Source: Andreprevotia chitinilytica DSM 18519
GTDB lineage: Bacteria > Pseudomonadota > Gammaproteobacteria > Burkholderiales > Chitinibacteraceae
DNA length: 60,835 bases
Assembly: GCF_000711875.1 (NCBI RefSeq)
Contig: NZ_JONM01000024.1
Location: 1-60,835, forward strand
Direction: 5' to 3'
In this document: positions 14,051-23,427 of the stretch, in pieces
Position numbering within the stretch: position 1 is the stretch's first letter
Layout of the letters: each line of letters begins with the position of its first letter
Translations under genes and position numbers: made by a program
The notes under the pieces: generated by a model
The model's database searches: none
What the model saw: only the letters and a program-made list of their open reading frames with translations
Told to the model about the DNA's origin: nothing

Positions 14051-14680
14051 ATGACCAATCCACCCAAACGAGCGCGGCTCAGCCGCGAGGAAAGCCAGGC
14101 ACAAACGCGCGAGCATCTGCTTGAGGCCGCGCGGCGACTGTTCATTCAGGCAGGATTCGGCGGGGTGTCGCTGCGAGACATCGCCCACGAGGCCGGCTAT
14201 TCGCAAGGGGCCTTTTATTCAAACTTCCCCAGCAAAGAGTCGGTGCTGCTGGAATTGCTGCGGCGGCATATGGAGGAGGAAGCCCGGCAACTCAGCGCCT
14301 TGCTGGAATCGGTCGACCAATCCACGGACGACGTGCTGGCGGGGCTGGAAGCATGGGCGACCGAGCTGGATCAAGATGCTGACTGGGCCGTACTGGCGGT
14401 GGAGTTGCAGTTACACGCCAATCGCAGCCCCGCATTCGCTGCGGAGTACGGAACGGTGTGGGAAGTGCATCGCGGTGAACTGGCCCGTTTCATCGCGCGA
14501 TTATTTGGCCGGCTAGGCCTGATCCCACCAGCAGAGCCAACGCAACTGGCCGCCAGCTTCATGGCGCTCGCGCATGGGCTGGCGCTGCAACGTGCCACCA
14601 CGGGCCAGGAACCGGTTGGCCGCATGATCATGGTGTTCACCCGTGGCCTGATCGCGAGCGCGAAGGCCAGCAGCCCGTAG
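14051..14680 (+). CDS. TetR/AcrR-family repressor
   Basis: 209 residues. The N-terminal DNA-binding domain reads TREHLLEAARRLFIQAGFGGVSLRDIAHEAGYSQGAFYSNFPSKESVLLELL, a canonical TetR helix-turn-helix. The C-terminal helical domain would bind an unknown inducer. The divergent arrangement with the SDR gene and the palindrome in the promoter region indicate autoregulation and control of that reductase. Confidence 0.92.
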   Translation: MTNPPKRARLSREESQAQTREHLLEAARRLFIQAGFGGVSLRDIAHEAGYSQGAFYSNFPSKESVLLELLRRHMEEEARQLSALLESVDQSTDDVLAGLEAWATELDQDADWAVLAVELQLHANRSPAFAAEYGTVWEVHRGELARFIARLFGRLGLIPPAEPTQLAASFMALAHGLALQRATTGQEPVGRMIMVFTRGLIASAKASSP

Positions 14681-14709
14681 TGCGGGTTAGCCGCGAGGCG
14701 TAACCCGCA
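14681..14709. repeat. Hairpin after tetR (REP-like or terminator)
   Basis: TGCGGGTTA (14681-14689) pairs with TAACCCGCA (14701-14709). The 11-base loop and the lack of a T tract argue for a REP-like repeat rather than an intrinsic terminator. Confidence 0.5.
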
Positions 14710-14766
14710 AACCCTGCGGACCAAGCCAACACATCAATCCGGGGCAAACGACCCGCGCTACGCCCG

Positions 14767-15639
14767 CTACCCCATCTTCGGCATGCCCCGCGCCGCGCTG
14801 GGGCTCATGTCGAAATGCTGCCGGAACCGGCGCGAGAAACTCGCCAGTTCGTGGTAGCCCACTGCTTGCGCTACATCGCCGACCGGATGGCCGTTCTGCA
14901 GCATTTCGCGGGCGCGTCGCATCCGCAGCTGAAACAGGTATTGGCCGGGGGCGCAGCCCAGATGTTGCTGGCAAAGCCGGTGCAAATGGGCGGGCGTGAT
15001 ATGCAGGCGCGCGGCTAGCTCATCGATTGACCAATCGCGGGACAGATCCTCATCGGCCTTGGCGAACAGCGCCTGCAGCTGCGCTGGCCAGCCCGCCGAC
15101 GGGCGCAGCTGATGGAGTGCGCGTTCCAGCAGCGTGACGACCAGATCCAGCGCGGAAACTGCCTGCGCATCCGCGTGGCCGGCGTTGAGCCGGGCTGTTT
15201 CGCGCTGGAACAGCGATACGGCATCGTGCAGCGTCTGGCCTTCCATACTGTCGCGCACCTGGCATTGCGCCGCGTGCAGGTAATGCCAGCGTGACTGGTC
15301 GGAGAGCAACAGCCACACCAGCCGACATGGCTCGTCCCCGATGCGCCGAAAGCCGCGCCGCTCCATCGCCGGCAAGATACCGAGCTGGCCGGGTTCCACC
15401 AGCCAGCGCATGTCGCCTTGATACAGCTCCAGGGTGCCGGCCAGACAGAACAGCAACGCATGGAATGGCGCGCCGATGCGCTCGACTTCGAACGCACCGC
15501 TGCCTTCGCTGATGCCGCAAATATCGATACCGCGCTCGCGCATCGGCGGGTAGGACGGCACATGGAACACGTGCGCGCCGACCGAGCGCTGGCGGATTTC
15601 GCGGCCGATGTCGAAGCGTTCCTGAAAAATAAGCGGCAT
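14767..15639 (-). CDS. AraC-family regulator with cupin-type sensor domain
   Basis: Using the ATG at 15639 the protein has 290 residues. The N-terminal half resembles AraC cupin sensor domains (FHALLFCLAGTLELYQGDMRWLVEPGQLGILPA). The C-terminal half has two helix-turn-helix motifs, WSIDELAARLHITPAHLHRLCQQHLG and VGDVAQAVGYHELASFSRRFRQHF. The frame remains open to 15741 with other possible starts and no clear ribosome-binding site, so the N-terminus is uncertain. Ligand and targets are unknown. It is divergent from the large GGDEF gene 216 bases away. Confidence 0.8.
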   Translation of the reverse strand: MPLIFQERFDIGREIRQRSVGAHVFHVPSYPPMRERGIDICGISEGSGAFEVERIGAPFHALLFCLAGTLELYQGDMRWLVEPGQLGILPAMERRGFRRIGDEPCRLVWLLLSDQSRWHYLHAAQCQVRDSMEGQTLHDAVSLFQRETARLNAGHADAQAVSALDLVVTLLERALHQLRPSAGWPAQLQALFAKADEDLSRDWSIDELAARLHITPAHLHRLCQQHLGCAPGQYLFQLRMRRAREMLQNGHPVGDVAQAVGYHELASFSRRFRQHFDMSPSAARGMPKMG

Positions 15640-15855
15640 GGCGTGGCTGGGGAGACGAAACTTTCGCAAGCTTGGGATATTCGTGGCGTGCAGGCAAGAA
15701 TTGCATTCGGATGTCATGATCGGCTGATCCGACGACTTCACGGGCTTCCAATCTGATCGGCTGGGTGACCAAGCGTGTGATCGCAGCCACGCCGGCCGTT
15801 ATGTAATGTGCATATCTGGTTCTACACTGACAGGATTGCGACGGCAGAATGATCC

Positions 15856-18800
15856 ATGCCCCAATCCGCACGTTCTTTCCGCCGGCAGTGGTTGTTATGG
15901 TTCCTGCTGCTGGCAATTCCCTTACTGGTGGTCCTGGCAGGCGCACTGTGGGCGGCGCGCGGCTTTCAGCTGGCGGATGAGCTGGCACACGATGCGGCAT
16001 ACCAGCGACTCTGGCTCACTGCCGCACAAGAAGATATCTCCCGCGTGGTGCTCAAGATGGGCAGCGACATCGCCTATCTGCAACGTGAGCCGGATGCTGC
16101 GCAGACGCTGGCTGGCGATGCGGGAGCGCAAGGGCGGATGCAGCGCCGGCTGCTCGATTTTGTCGATGTCCAGCAGGTGTATCTGCGTGCCCGCCTGTTC
16201 GACGTGCAGGGTGTGGAACGGATGCGGATCGAACGCCGCAGCGGCCATGCCGTGGTCGTGCCGCCCGGCCAGTTGCAGGACAAACGCGATCGTCCTTATG
16301 TCCAGCAGGCGAGCCTGTTGCAGCCGGGGCAGATTTTCCTGTCCGGTATCGATCTCGCCGTCGAAAACAATCAATTGGTACGCCCGTATGAGCCGGTCAT
16401 CCGCCTGACCGCGCCGCTGTTCGATGCGGAGGGCCGGCGGCTCGGCAGCATCGTGCTTTCCTACCGGGCGCAACGGTTGCTGGATTGGCTGGCGATGAGC
16501 AGTAGCCAGCACGGTACCGTCGAGCATTGGTTGCTGGACGATGTGGGCGGCTGGTTGCTGGGCGGTAGCGAGCAGGATCGCTGGGCCAGCATCCTTCACT
16601 CGCCTGACGGCAAGACGCTGGCGCAGCGGAACCCCGCACTCTGGCAGGCGATGCAGTATGGTTCCGGCAGCTGGCACGGCGCTGGCGATGAGTATGTGTT
16701 CTTGCGCCTGCAGCCGTATGGCATGCCCAAGGCGGCCGGCTTTGCCAGTCTGGCCGGCATGGTGGCGAGCGATGGCGACCGGAGCTGGTATCTGGTGGCA
16801 CGCTTCACGCCGCAGGCGATGATCAGCCAGGCCACCCGGGTGGATCGCAATCTGTTGCCGCTCGGCGGCGCGGGCTTGGCGACGGTGCTGGTGTTCAGCG
16901 CCCTCGTCGCGACGCTGATCTCGCTGCGGGCACGCCGGTTCCACATGGCGCTTGATGCGGAACGCGAGCTGATCCGCCTGCTGGAAACCGCGCCGGTCGG
17001 GGCCTATGTGATCGATGCCAAGGGCCGCACCATCTACGCCAACCCCTTTCTGTGCCGGGTGACGGGTCTTTCCGCTGCCGCCGCGCTGGCACCCGGCTGG
17101 CTGGGCATCGTGCATCCGGATGATCGGGAGGAAATCGCCGCCGCCTACACGGCAGGCATCCAGCAGGGCAGCTACGACCTGCAGTGCCGCATCCTCCTCG
17201 AGGACGGCACGACCCGCTGGATACGCGTGTTCGCCCATGCCGATACTGCTGCCAGTGGCGAACGTCCCGACCATCACGTCGGCACCTTGCTGGATGTCAC
17301 CGAGCAGCGCGAGACCGAGCAAGCGCTGCGTGCCTCGCTGGATGAAGCGATCACGCTGCATACCCAGCTCGACAGCATCATGGCGAGCACCGCTGATCCG
17401 ATCGTGACGGTGGATAAATCCCTGTGTTTCGAACGCTATAACCAGGCCTATCTGAACCTCTCGCTGGCGATGTATGGCAAGCCACCCGCCGCCGGGGAAA
17501 AACTGACCGAGTTCTTTGCCGAATTCCCGCGCCTGCGTGAAGAAGTGCTGGCCCGCTGGCGGCGGGTGTTGCACGGGGAACAACTGTCCCTGCGTAGCGA
17601 GGTCTTGCACGACCGCGTGTTCGATCTGGCCTATACGCCGCGCTATGACAACAACAATCACCTCGCCGGCGGTGTGCTGACCATGCACGAGATGACTGAA
17701 GTACTGCGCACCCAGGCGGCTTTGCGCGAGCGGGAAACGCGTACCTTGTCGGCGCTGAACAGCAGCCCGGATGTGATTTCCTTGCTCGAAGTCGTCCTCG
17801 GCGATGATGGGGTGCCGGTCGATTTCGTCGTCATGGATGCCAATCTCGCTGCCGCCACGTGGTTGAGCGTGCCGCTGGAGAAACAGATCGGCGCCAGGCT
17901 GAGCGAGCTGCTGCCGCCCGATGAGTGTGCCCGCCTGATGCAAGACTATTGGCCGGTCTACGCCAATGGCGGCACGGTCGAGAAGGAACTGCAGACCGAC
18001 GACGGGCGCTGGTGGGTGCGGCAAGTGCGGCGTTGGCGTGAAGGGGTGGTGATCCGGATTTCCGAGATCACCGCGCACAAGAACGATCAGCTGGCGCTGG
18101 TGAAAAGCTTCGCCTGGCAAAACGCAGTGATCGACGCCGCGCCATTCCCCATCATCGCCACCAATGCGGCCGGCGTGATCACGCTGATGAACACGGCCGC
18201 CGAGCGACTGCTCGATTACCCGATGCTCGAAGCCTTGGCCGAGCCGCCCAAGTTCGAATCCTTGCTGGACACACATGAGCTGGAGCTTGGCGCACAACGA
18301 CGCTCCACCGAACGGCGCAGCATGGTGATCCCGAGTTTTGACGTGTTCCGCATGATGGCGGCGCACGGCCCGCTGCGCGAAGAGTGGACCTTGGTCGGCC
18401 GCAATGGCGGCCGCAACCCGGTGGCACTGACCGTGACCGAAGTGCTGGGCAGCAGCACCGAAAAAACCGGTTACCTGTTCATCGCCCGTGATCTGGCGCA
18501 GTTGAAGCTGATCGAGCGGCGCTTGAGCGAAAGCGATCGCCGCAACAACCTGCTGGTCGCCAATATTCGCGAGGGTGTCGTGGTGTCCGACATGAACGCT
18601 GCGGTGCTGCAGGTCAACGCGGCCTTGTGCGCCATGTATGGCTATTCGGAAACGGAAATGGTCGGCATGCGGCTGACCCGGCTCTTGTCCGCCGAGGACG
18701 CCGCGCTGATGCGCAAGGTGCGCGAGCGGCTGATGGCGGGCGAAACCAATGCGTTCGACGATGGCTCCCTGCGCGAGCTGACCGCCGTTCATGCCGATGG

Positions 18801-19542
18801 GCATACCTTCCCGATCGAAACCACCGTGACCGATTTCGAACTCGATGGTCAGCGATACTTCACCTCGATCGTGCGTGATATCTCCGAACGCAAACGCTAT
18901 GAAGCCAAGCTGCACGACACGATCAAGGAACTGGAAATCAGCCAGCGCATCGCCCGCCAAGCCAACGAGCAGCTGCTGGAAGCCAATATGGAGCTGCAAC
19001 GGCTGGCCCAGCTCGACGGCCTGACCGGCGTGGCCAACCGCCGCTTCTTCGACCAGCAATTGCAGCACGAATGGGCACGTGCCCAACGGGAAAGCCAGCC
19101 CTTGGCCGTGCTGATGATCGACGTCGATCACTTCAAGGCCTTCAACGACAACTACGGCCACCACGCCGGCGACGACGCGCTGAAGTCGGTCGCCCATTGC
19201 CTGGCCAACGTCCTCAACCGGCCCGCCGATTTGCTGGCGCGTTACGGTGGCGAAGAATTCGTGCTGGTGCTACCCAATACCAGCGGCGAGGGCGCGTTGC
19301 ACGTCGGCGAGAAATTGCGCGCCTCCGTCGAGCAACTGGCGATCCCGCACGCTTTTTCGAGCGCCGGGCCTTACCTGACCATCAGCTGCGGCGCCGCCGC
19401 CCGCGTGCCGGAAGAACACATCTCGCCGGATGCGCTGCTGCAACTGGCCGACGCCGCGCTGTATCACGCCAAACGCGCCGGCCGGAACCGCGTGATGGTC
19501 GATGAAGGCGGGGAGACGGCGGAGACGGTGACGCTGACTTGA
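15856..19542 (+). CDS. Membrane-bound multi-PAS diguanylate cyclase
   Basis: 1228 residues. A first membrane helix (about residues 10-33) and a second (about 332-355) enclose a roughly 300-residue periplasmic sensor region. About five PAS-type domains follow, starting near residues 368, 505, 630, 751 and 891. A short coiled coil leads into the GGDEF domain. The catalytic motif is GGEEF (about residue 1131), and RPAD lies exactly five residues before it, matching the RxxD inhibitory I-site. It should make cyclic di-GMP and be feedback-inhibited. No EAL domain is present. It is unusually long, implying several input signals. Confidence 0.92.
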   Translation: MPQSARSFRRQWLLWFLLLAIPLLVVLAGALWAARGFQLADELAHDAAYQRLWLTAAQEDISRVVLKMGSDIAYLQREPDAAQTLAGDAGAQGRMQRRLLDFVDVQQVYLRARLFDVQGVERMRIERRSGHAVVVPPGQLQDKRDRPYVQQASLLQPGQIFLSGIDLAVENNQLVRPYEPVIRLTAPLFDAEGRRLGSIVLSYRAQRLLDWLAMSSSQHGTVEHWLLDDVGGWLLGGSEQDRWASILHSPDGKTLAQRNPALWQAMQYGSGSWHGAGDEYVFLRLQPYGMPKAAGFASLAGMVASDGDRSWYLVARFTPQAMISQATRVDRNLLPLGGAGLATVLVFSALVATLISLRARRFHMALDAERELIRLLETAPVGAYVIDAKGRTIYANPFLCRVTGLSAAAALAPGWLGIVHPDDREEIAAAYTAGIQQGSYDLQCRILLEDGTTRWIRVFAHADTAASGERPDHHVGTLLDVTEQRETEQALRASLDEAITLHTQLDSIMASTADPIVTVDKSLCFERYNQAYLNLSLAMYGKPPAAGEKLTEFFAEFPRLREEVLARWRRVLHGEQLSLRSEVLHDRVFDLAYTPRYDNNNHLAGGVLTMHEMTEVLRTQAALRERETRTLSALNSSPDVISLLEVVLGDDGVPVDFVVMDANLAAATWLSVPLEKQIGARLSELLPPDECARLMQDYWPVYANGGTVEKELQTDDGRWWVRQVRRWREGVVIRISEITAHKNDQLALVKSFAWQNAVIDAAPFPIIATNAAGVITLMNTAAERLLDYPMLEALAEPPKFESLLDTHELELGAQRRSTERRSMVIPSFDVFRMMAAHGPLREEWTLVGRNGGRNPVALTVTEVLGSSTEKTGYLFIARDLAQLKLIERRLSESDRRNNLLVANIREGVVVSDMNAAVLQVNAALCAMYGYSETEMVGMRLTRLLSAEDAALMRKVRERLMAGETNAFDDGSLRELTAVHADGHTFPIETTVTDFELDGQRYFTSIVRDISERKRYEAKLHDTIKELEISQRIARQANEQLLEANMELQRLAQLDGLTGVANRRFFDQQLQHEWARAQRESQPLAVLMIDVDHFKAFNDNYGHHAGDDALKSVAHCLANVLNRPADLLARYGGEEFVLVLPNTSGEGALHVGEKLRASVEQLAIPHAFSSAGPYLTISCGAAARVPEEHISPDALLQLADAALYHAKRAGRNRVMVDEGGETAETVTLT

Positions 19543-19761
19543 GTGTTGGCTGATGCGGGCTGGCTTGCTGCAGTAAACATCTGTACTGACATGAATCACC
19601 CTTCGGTGGTGAGCCGTGAGCGCTTTGCCGTGGCGCAGCGCTGCCTCAGATGAGCGCATTGCACCTTTCTGTACCTTTCAATTAATAACGGCGCAAATAA
19701 GGCTTATCCAATATTCAGATGCAAATAACTGACATACGATCTGCCCGTCTTAGAGAGGGGC

Positions 19762-19790
19762 GAATGTCTGGATTCATCACGCAGACATTC
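19762..19790. promoter_or_regulatory. Inverted repeat upstream of the flagellar-like cluster
   Basis: GAATGTCTG (19762-19770) and CAGACATTC (19782-19790) are a perfect nine-base inverted repeat with an 11-base spacer, 44 bases before flgF. It may be an operator or leader hairpin. The rest of the 19543-19833 gap has no gene and no recognisable sigma-28 or sigma-54 promoter. Confidence 0.5.
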
Positions 19791-19833
19791 TTCCTGATTC
19801 TGCAATCCGGGCGATCGGCGAGGTTATCGGTTC

Positions 19834-20517
19834 ATGAGTGTGTTTCCCATTCTTGCACGCGGCATGTTGGCGAGCGAGCGAGCAATTCAATACCAAGGCA
19901 TGAATCTGGTCAATTTGCAGACACCGGGTTATCGCCGTATCCAGCCGGATTTCGCAACATTGCTCCAGGCGAACGAACCTGGAGAATCACAAGTAACGAT
20001 TGATACATCACCGGGCGCCCTATTGGAAACAGGGCGCAAACTGGATGTTTATCTTCAACCGGATACGTATCTCGTTGTAAAGGGCGAAGCGCAACAAACG
20101 CTTTATAGCCGCTTTGGACACCTTTCATTGACCCAAGATGGACGCTTGCAAGATGGAAAGGGCAATGAGATCGAGTATTTCGGCGCATTGCCAAAAGACA
20201 TCTCGGAAGGAATGCGCATCGGCAATGATGGACGCATCTGGAATGGCAAAGACCAGATTGGTGCGCTCAAGCTGGTGCATATCGCCAATCCCGAAGCAAG
20301 AATGGATGGCTATGTGCAGGGTGGGCGAGATATCACCCCTGTAACAGATGGTGCAAATGCATTACTTGCCGGTGGGGTGGAGGCTTCCAATGTGAAGTAC
20401 GTTGATTCCATCGTGGATATGATGGCGCAATCCAGTCGTATCTCCGGAATGCAATATGCCTATCAACGCGTCAATGACGTTTACGATCAAGCAATTGGCG
20501 AGCTTGGTCGTTTCTAA
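19834..20517 (+). CDS. flgF: FlgF-like proximal rod protein
   Basis: 227 residues, slightly shorter than usual FlgF. The N-terminus has the rod-family signature in variant form (AIQYQGMNLVNLQTPGYRRIQPDF, corresponding to the ANNLANxxTPGF motif). The C-terminus carries GGVEASNVKYVDSIVDMMAQSSRISGMQYAYQRVNDVYDQAIGELG, the typical C-terminal rod helix. It would form part of the periplasmic rod. It opens a cluster of flagellum-derived genes but is not preceded by flgB, C, D or E. GC looks lower than in flanking genes. Confidence 0.85.
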   Translation: MSVFPILARGMLASERAIQYQGMNLVNLQTPGYRRIQPDFATLLQANEPGESQVTIDTSPGALLETGRKLDVYLQPDTYLVVKGEAQQTLYSRFGHLSLTQDGRLQDGKGNEIEYFGALPKDISEGMRIGNDGRIWNGKDQIGALKLVHIANPEARMDGYVQGGRDITPVTDGANALLAGGVEASNVKYVDSIVDMMAQSSRISGMQYAYQRVNDVYDQAIGELGRF

Positions 20518-20623
20518 TCACCATTGCTCATCGCAATTTCCAATAAATTGAGTTGAATCGAATTTCCGCTGGCTGTTGCTCGCCGCCGAATCTCTTTTCA
20601 ATCCCACGTATTCAAGCGACCTC

Positions 20624-21391
20624 ATGATCGACCCGATTTACATTGGCCGTAGCGGCTTGCGTGCACAACAACAAGCTGTGACTACCATCTCGAACAATAT
20701 TGCCAATCTTTCCGCGACTGGTTTCAAGCGAGAGATTGCCCAGCAAAGTGCCGTTGTCAGCGTTTCCCCGCTGCGTGGGCAGGTTGGTGGTGCTGCGGAT
20801 GCTCAACCGCTCGGCGTCACCGTTTCTGCAATTGAACGGAACATGTCCCAAGGCCAGTTACAAGAGACCGGCCGGCCGCTGGATGTGGCTATTTCAGGCG
20901 GGGGCTTCTTCGTGCTGCAACGCCCGGATGGCGAGCAGGTCTATGCCCGCGCCGGTGCGTTTGGCGTCGATGGCGAAGGCTATATGGCTGATCGCAACGG
21001 AAACCGCCTGCAGCCGGAAATCCAGATTCAGGGCGATGCCAGTGACCTCGCGATTGATCGCACGGGCTTGGTGACGATTCGCAAGCCCGATGGCTCGTTT
21101 GAAGAATTGGGTGAGTTGCAGATTGCACGCTTCTCCAATCCAGATGGTTTGATGATGGATGGCTCTGGCGTTTATCTGGAAAGCGATCGCGCAGGCCAAG
21201 CCATTGATTCAAAAGCAGGCGAAGCCAGCTCTGGTTATTTCATGCAGGGGTATCTGGAAAACTCCAACGTCAATCTGGTGGATGAATTCACTTCGCTGGT
21301 CATGGCGCAGCGTGCCTATGAGGCCAGCGCCAAGGTGGTGCAAACAGCGGGCAGCTTGTTTGAAGTCGCCAATGGCCTGTTGCGAGCCTGA
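20624..21391 (+). CDS. flgG: FlgG-like distal rod protein
   Basis: 255 residues from the ATG at 20624, close to standard FlgG. The N-terminus IYIGRSGLRAQQQAVTTISNNIANLSATGFKRE has the conserved SNNIAN...TGFKR rod motif. The C-terminus LENSNVNLVDEFTSLVMAQRAYEASAKVVQTAGSLFEVANGLLRA is the typical closing helix. It follows flgF after 106 bases and is six bases upstream of flgH. It would build the distal rod that crosses the P- and L-rings. Confidence 0.9.
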   Translation: MIDPIYIGRSGLRAQQQAVTTISNNIANLSATGFKREIAQQSAVVSVSPLRGQVGGAADAQPLGVTVSAIERNMSQGQLQETGRPLDVAISGGGFFVLQRPDGEQVYARAGAFGVDGEGYMADRNGNRLQPEIQIQGDASDLAIDRTGLVTIRKPDGSFEELGELQIARFSNPDGLMMDGSGVYLESDRAGQAIDSKAGEASSGYFMQGYLENSNVNLVDEFTSLVMAQRAYEASAKVVQTAGSLFEVANGLLRA

Positions 21392-21397
21392 TTAGTC

Positions 21398-22012
21398 ATG
21401 TCCTTGCGTATTGCCGTTTCCATAGGGTGTTTCGCGCTATTGCAATGGTCGGCCATTGCCTGTGCGCAAAGCCTGTTTTCCGAAGAAAACTATCTAGCCT
21501 TGACCAGCGATAATCGTGCAATACGCGTCGGCGACAAATTAACCGTTATCGTCCGCGAAAACACATCAGCGCTCAGCAGTGCCGATACGGCCACCGTGAA
21601 AGATTCATCTTTTGGTGCTTCAGCAAATATTGCCGGTTTGCCAAGCCGTTATCGCTATATCGGTGGCAAGCAGGACGTGTCGGCCGGGCTGGATATTGAA
21701 CGCAGCGCCAAAGGCAAAGGCTCAACCGGCCGCACGGGCCGGATTAACGCATCGATCACGGTATTGGTCAGCCAAGTGGAGCCCAATGGCGATGTTGTCG
21801 TTACCGGAGAAAAAAACGTGGTGGTCAACGATGAAAGTCAATTGATCCAGGTGAATGGCGTTGTGCGCAAAGGCGATATCCAAAGCGACAATACGGTGGA
21901 GTCGAACCGCCTTGCCAATGTCAGCATCAAGATCAAGGGAGAGGGTGATTTGACCAATGCCCAACGTCAGGGGTGGCTTACCAAATTGTTTGATTGGTTG
22001 CGGATCTACTGA
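21398..22012 (+). CDS. flgH: FlgH-like L-ring protein
   Basis: 204 residues. The core LFSEENYLALTSDNRAIRVGDKLTVIVRENTSALSSADT...GRINASITVLVSQVEPNGDVVVTGEKNVVVNDESQLIQVNGVVRKGDI is recognisably FlgH, the outer-membrane L-ring subunit. FlgH is normally a lipoprotein, but here the signal peptide ends SAIAC-AQS, which lacks the canonical L-A/S-G/A-C lipobox. Lipidation is doubtful. The protein ends just after WLTKLFDWLRIY. The TGA overlaps the flgI ATG, implying coupled translation. Confidence 0.88.
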   Translation: MSLRIAVSIGCFALLQWSAIACAQSLFSEENYLALTSDNRAIRVGDKLTVIVRENTSALSSADTATVKDSSFGASANIAGLPSRYRYIGGKQDVSAGLDIERSAKGKGSTGRTGRINASITVLVSQVEPNGDVVVTGEKNVVVNDESQLIQVNGVVRKGDIQSDNTVESNRLANVSIKIKGEGDLTNAQRQGWLTKLFDWLRIY

Positions 22013-23112
22013 TGCGTCGATTTCTGGTGTTGTTTTTTCTCTTATCTTCACCCTTGATGGCCGCGGAATTGCAATTGCGCAATATCGGCCGCTTTGATGG
22101 CTGGAAAGAAAACTATTTGTCCGGCATTGGTCTGGTTTCTGGCCTGGCCAATACCGGCGATTCGGCGCGCAACAAAACGACGCGTCAGGCACTGGCCAAC
22201 CTGATGTCGCGATTCGATCTGAATGTGCAGGATTCGCAGATCACCAGCCGCAATGTGGCTTCGGTGATCGTGACAGCGACGCTGCCCGCCGTCTCCCGCC
22301 CTGGCGACAGGATCGACGTGACCGTCACTTCAATGGGGGACGCAAAATCGCTGGTGGGTGGCGCCCTGCTGCTCACACCGTTGAAAGGCCCGAATGGTCG
22401 TATCTATTGCCTGGCTCAAGGGGCATTGAATGTAGGGGGCTATCGGGCTGAATCGCACGACTCGCTCGTGCAACAGAATCACCCGACCGTGGGCCTGATC
22501 CCTGGCGGCTGCACTGTGGAGCAAGGCACGCAAATCGATCCGCAGCCCGCCAACGGGTTATTGCGTTTTGTGCTGAATCAGCCGGATTACGTGATGTCTG
22601 CATCGGTCGCAGCTAAGGTTCGCAAAACGTTGCCGCAATTGAATGCCGTATCGCGGGATGCCGGCCTGGTAGAAATCCAGTTGCCGCAGTACGTAGCGCC
22701 CGATCAATTGGTGGAACTGATCGCCAGTATCGAGGCCGTGCGTGTTGAACCGGTCAATCAAATCAAAGTGGTGGTCAATGAGCGCAGCGGCGTGGTGGTC
22801 GCCGGCGCACAAACGGTGATTTCACCGATTGCTGTTTCATACGGCAATTTGCGGATTTCCATCAATTCGACATCAATTGTCGCGCAGCCGTTATTGGTGA
22901 TCAATTCGCCCGATACCCGCGCATCCATCACGCGTGATAGCACGATCAAAGCGACTGAGGCCGGTGCATCCGTCATTACCCGGCCGGGCAATACCGTTGC
23001 CGATCTGGTGGCGTTGCTGAATGCGCAGCGTGTTTCGGCGCGAGACATGATTGCCATTTTGCAGGCAATCAAAGCATCCGGCGCGTTATATGCCGATATC
23101 GTTGTCCAGTAA
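22012..23112 (+). CDS. flgI: FlgI-like P-ring protein
   Basis: 366 residues, normal length for FlgI. A cleavable signal peptide precedes LQLRNIGRFDGWKENYLSGIGLVSGLANTGDS, a divergent form of the conserved IKDIA...R.NQLvGyGLVvGL..TGD opening. The C-terminal NTVADLVALLNAQRVSARDMIAILQAIKASGALYADIVVQ matches the family ending. It would form the periplasmic bushing around the rod. It overlaps flgH by one base. Confidence 0.92.
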   Translation: MRRFLVLFFLLSSPLMAAELQLRNIGRFDGWKENYLSGIGLVSGLANTGDSARNKTTRQALANLMSRFDLNVQDSQITSRNVASVIVTATLPAVSRPGDRIDVTVTSMGDAKSLVGGALLLTPLKGPNGRIYCLAQGALNVGGYRAESHDSLVQQNHPTVGLIPGGCTVEQGTQIDPQPANGLLRFVLNQPDYVMSASVAAKVRKTLPQLNAVSRDAGLVEIQLPQYVAPDQLVELIASIEAVRVEPVNQIKVVVNERSGVVVAGAQTVISPIAVSYGNLRISINSTSIVAQPLLVINSPDTRASITRDSTIKATEAGASVITRPGNTVADLVALLNAQRVSARDMIAILQAIKASGALYADIVVQ

Positions 23113-23131
23113 TGAAAAAGGTAATTGGATC

Positions 23132-23425
23132 ATGCTGATTAAAAACACAGGCCTTGATGCCGCAACCGGGTCAATGAACCAGATTCTGGAACAAGGGCAT
23201 TTGATTGCCGGGCGGATTCAGCGGTTCAGTGAAAGCGCCAACGTGGTAGCCAATGCCACTCAAGTCGATCATGAAAATGCAGCCGGTGAAAGCGCCTCGG
23301 CGAACAACGAATTAAGTGCTGAGATTGCATCGTTGGCCGAAGGCGTTGCGCGTTTCAGTGTGTTGGGGCGTTTGGCTTCATTGCAGCTTGGCATGTATTC
23401 CATTGTGGCGACGGACGGTAAATAA
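23132..23425 (+). CDS. Mini FlgB-like rod protein (candidate)
   Basis: 97 residues, against about 135-140 for normal FlgB. The C-terminal NNELSAEIASLAEGVARFSVLGRLASLQLGMYSIVATDGK follows the pattern of the FlgB closing helix (VDMDREMxxxAxNSLxYQ...). The N-terminal half is helical but lacks the ANNIANADTPGY loop. The size and all-helical design recall type III inner-rod proteins. Position directly before a FlgC-like gene supports the FlgB assignment, which remains inference. The ribosome-binding region is poor. Confidence 0.55.
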   Translation: MLIKNTGLDAATGSMNQILEQGHLIAGRIQRFSESANVVANATQVDHENAAGESASANNELSAEIASLAEGVARFSVLGRLASLQLGMYSIVATDGK

Positions 23426-23427
23426 CC

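Noticed and set aside
15922-19197. 1091-codon open frame antisense to the PAS/GGDEF gene
   Set aside because: Same shadow effect; no domain, and the plus-strand protein has full motifs.
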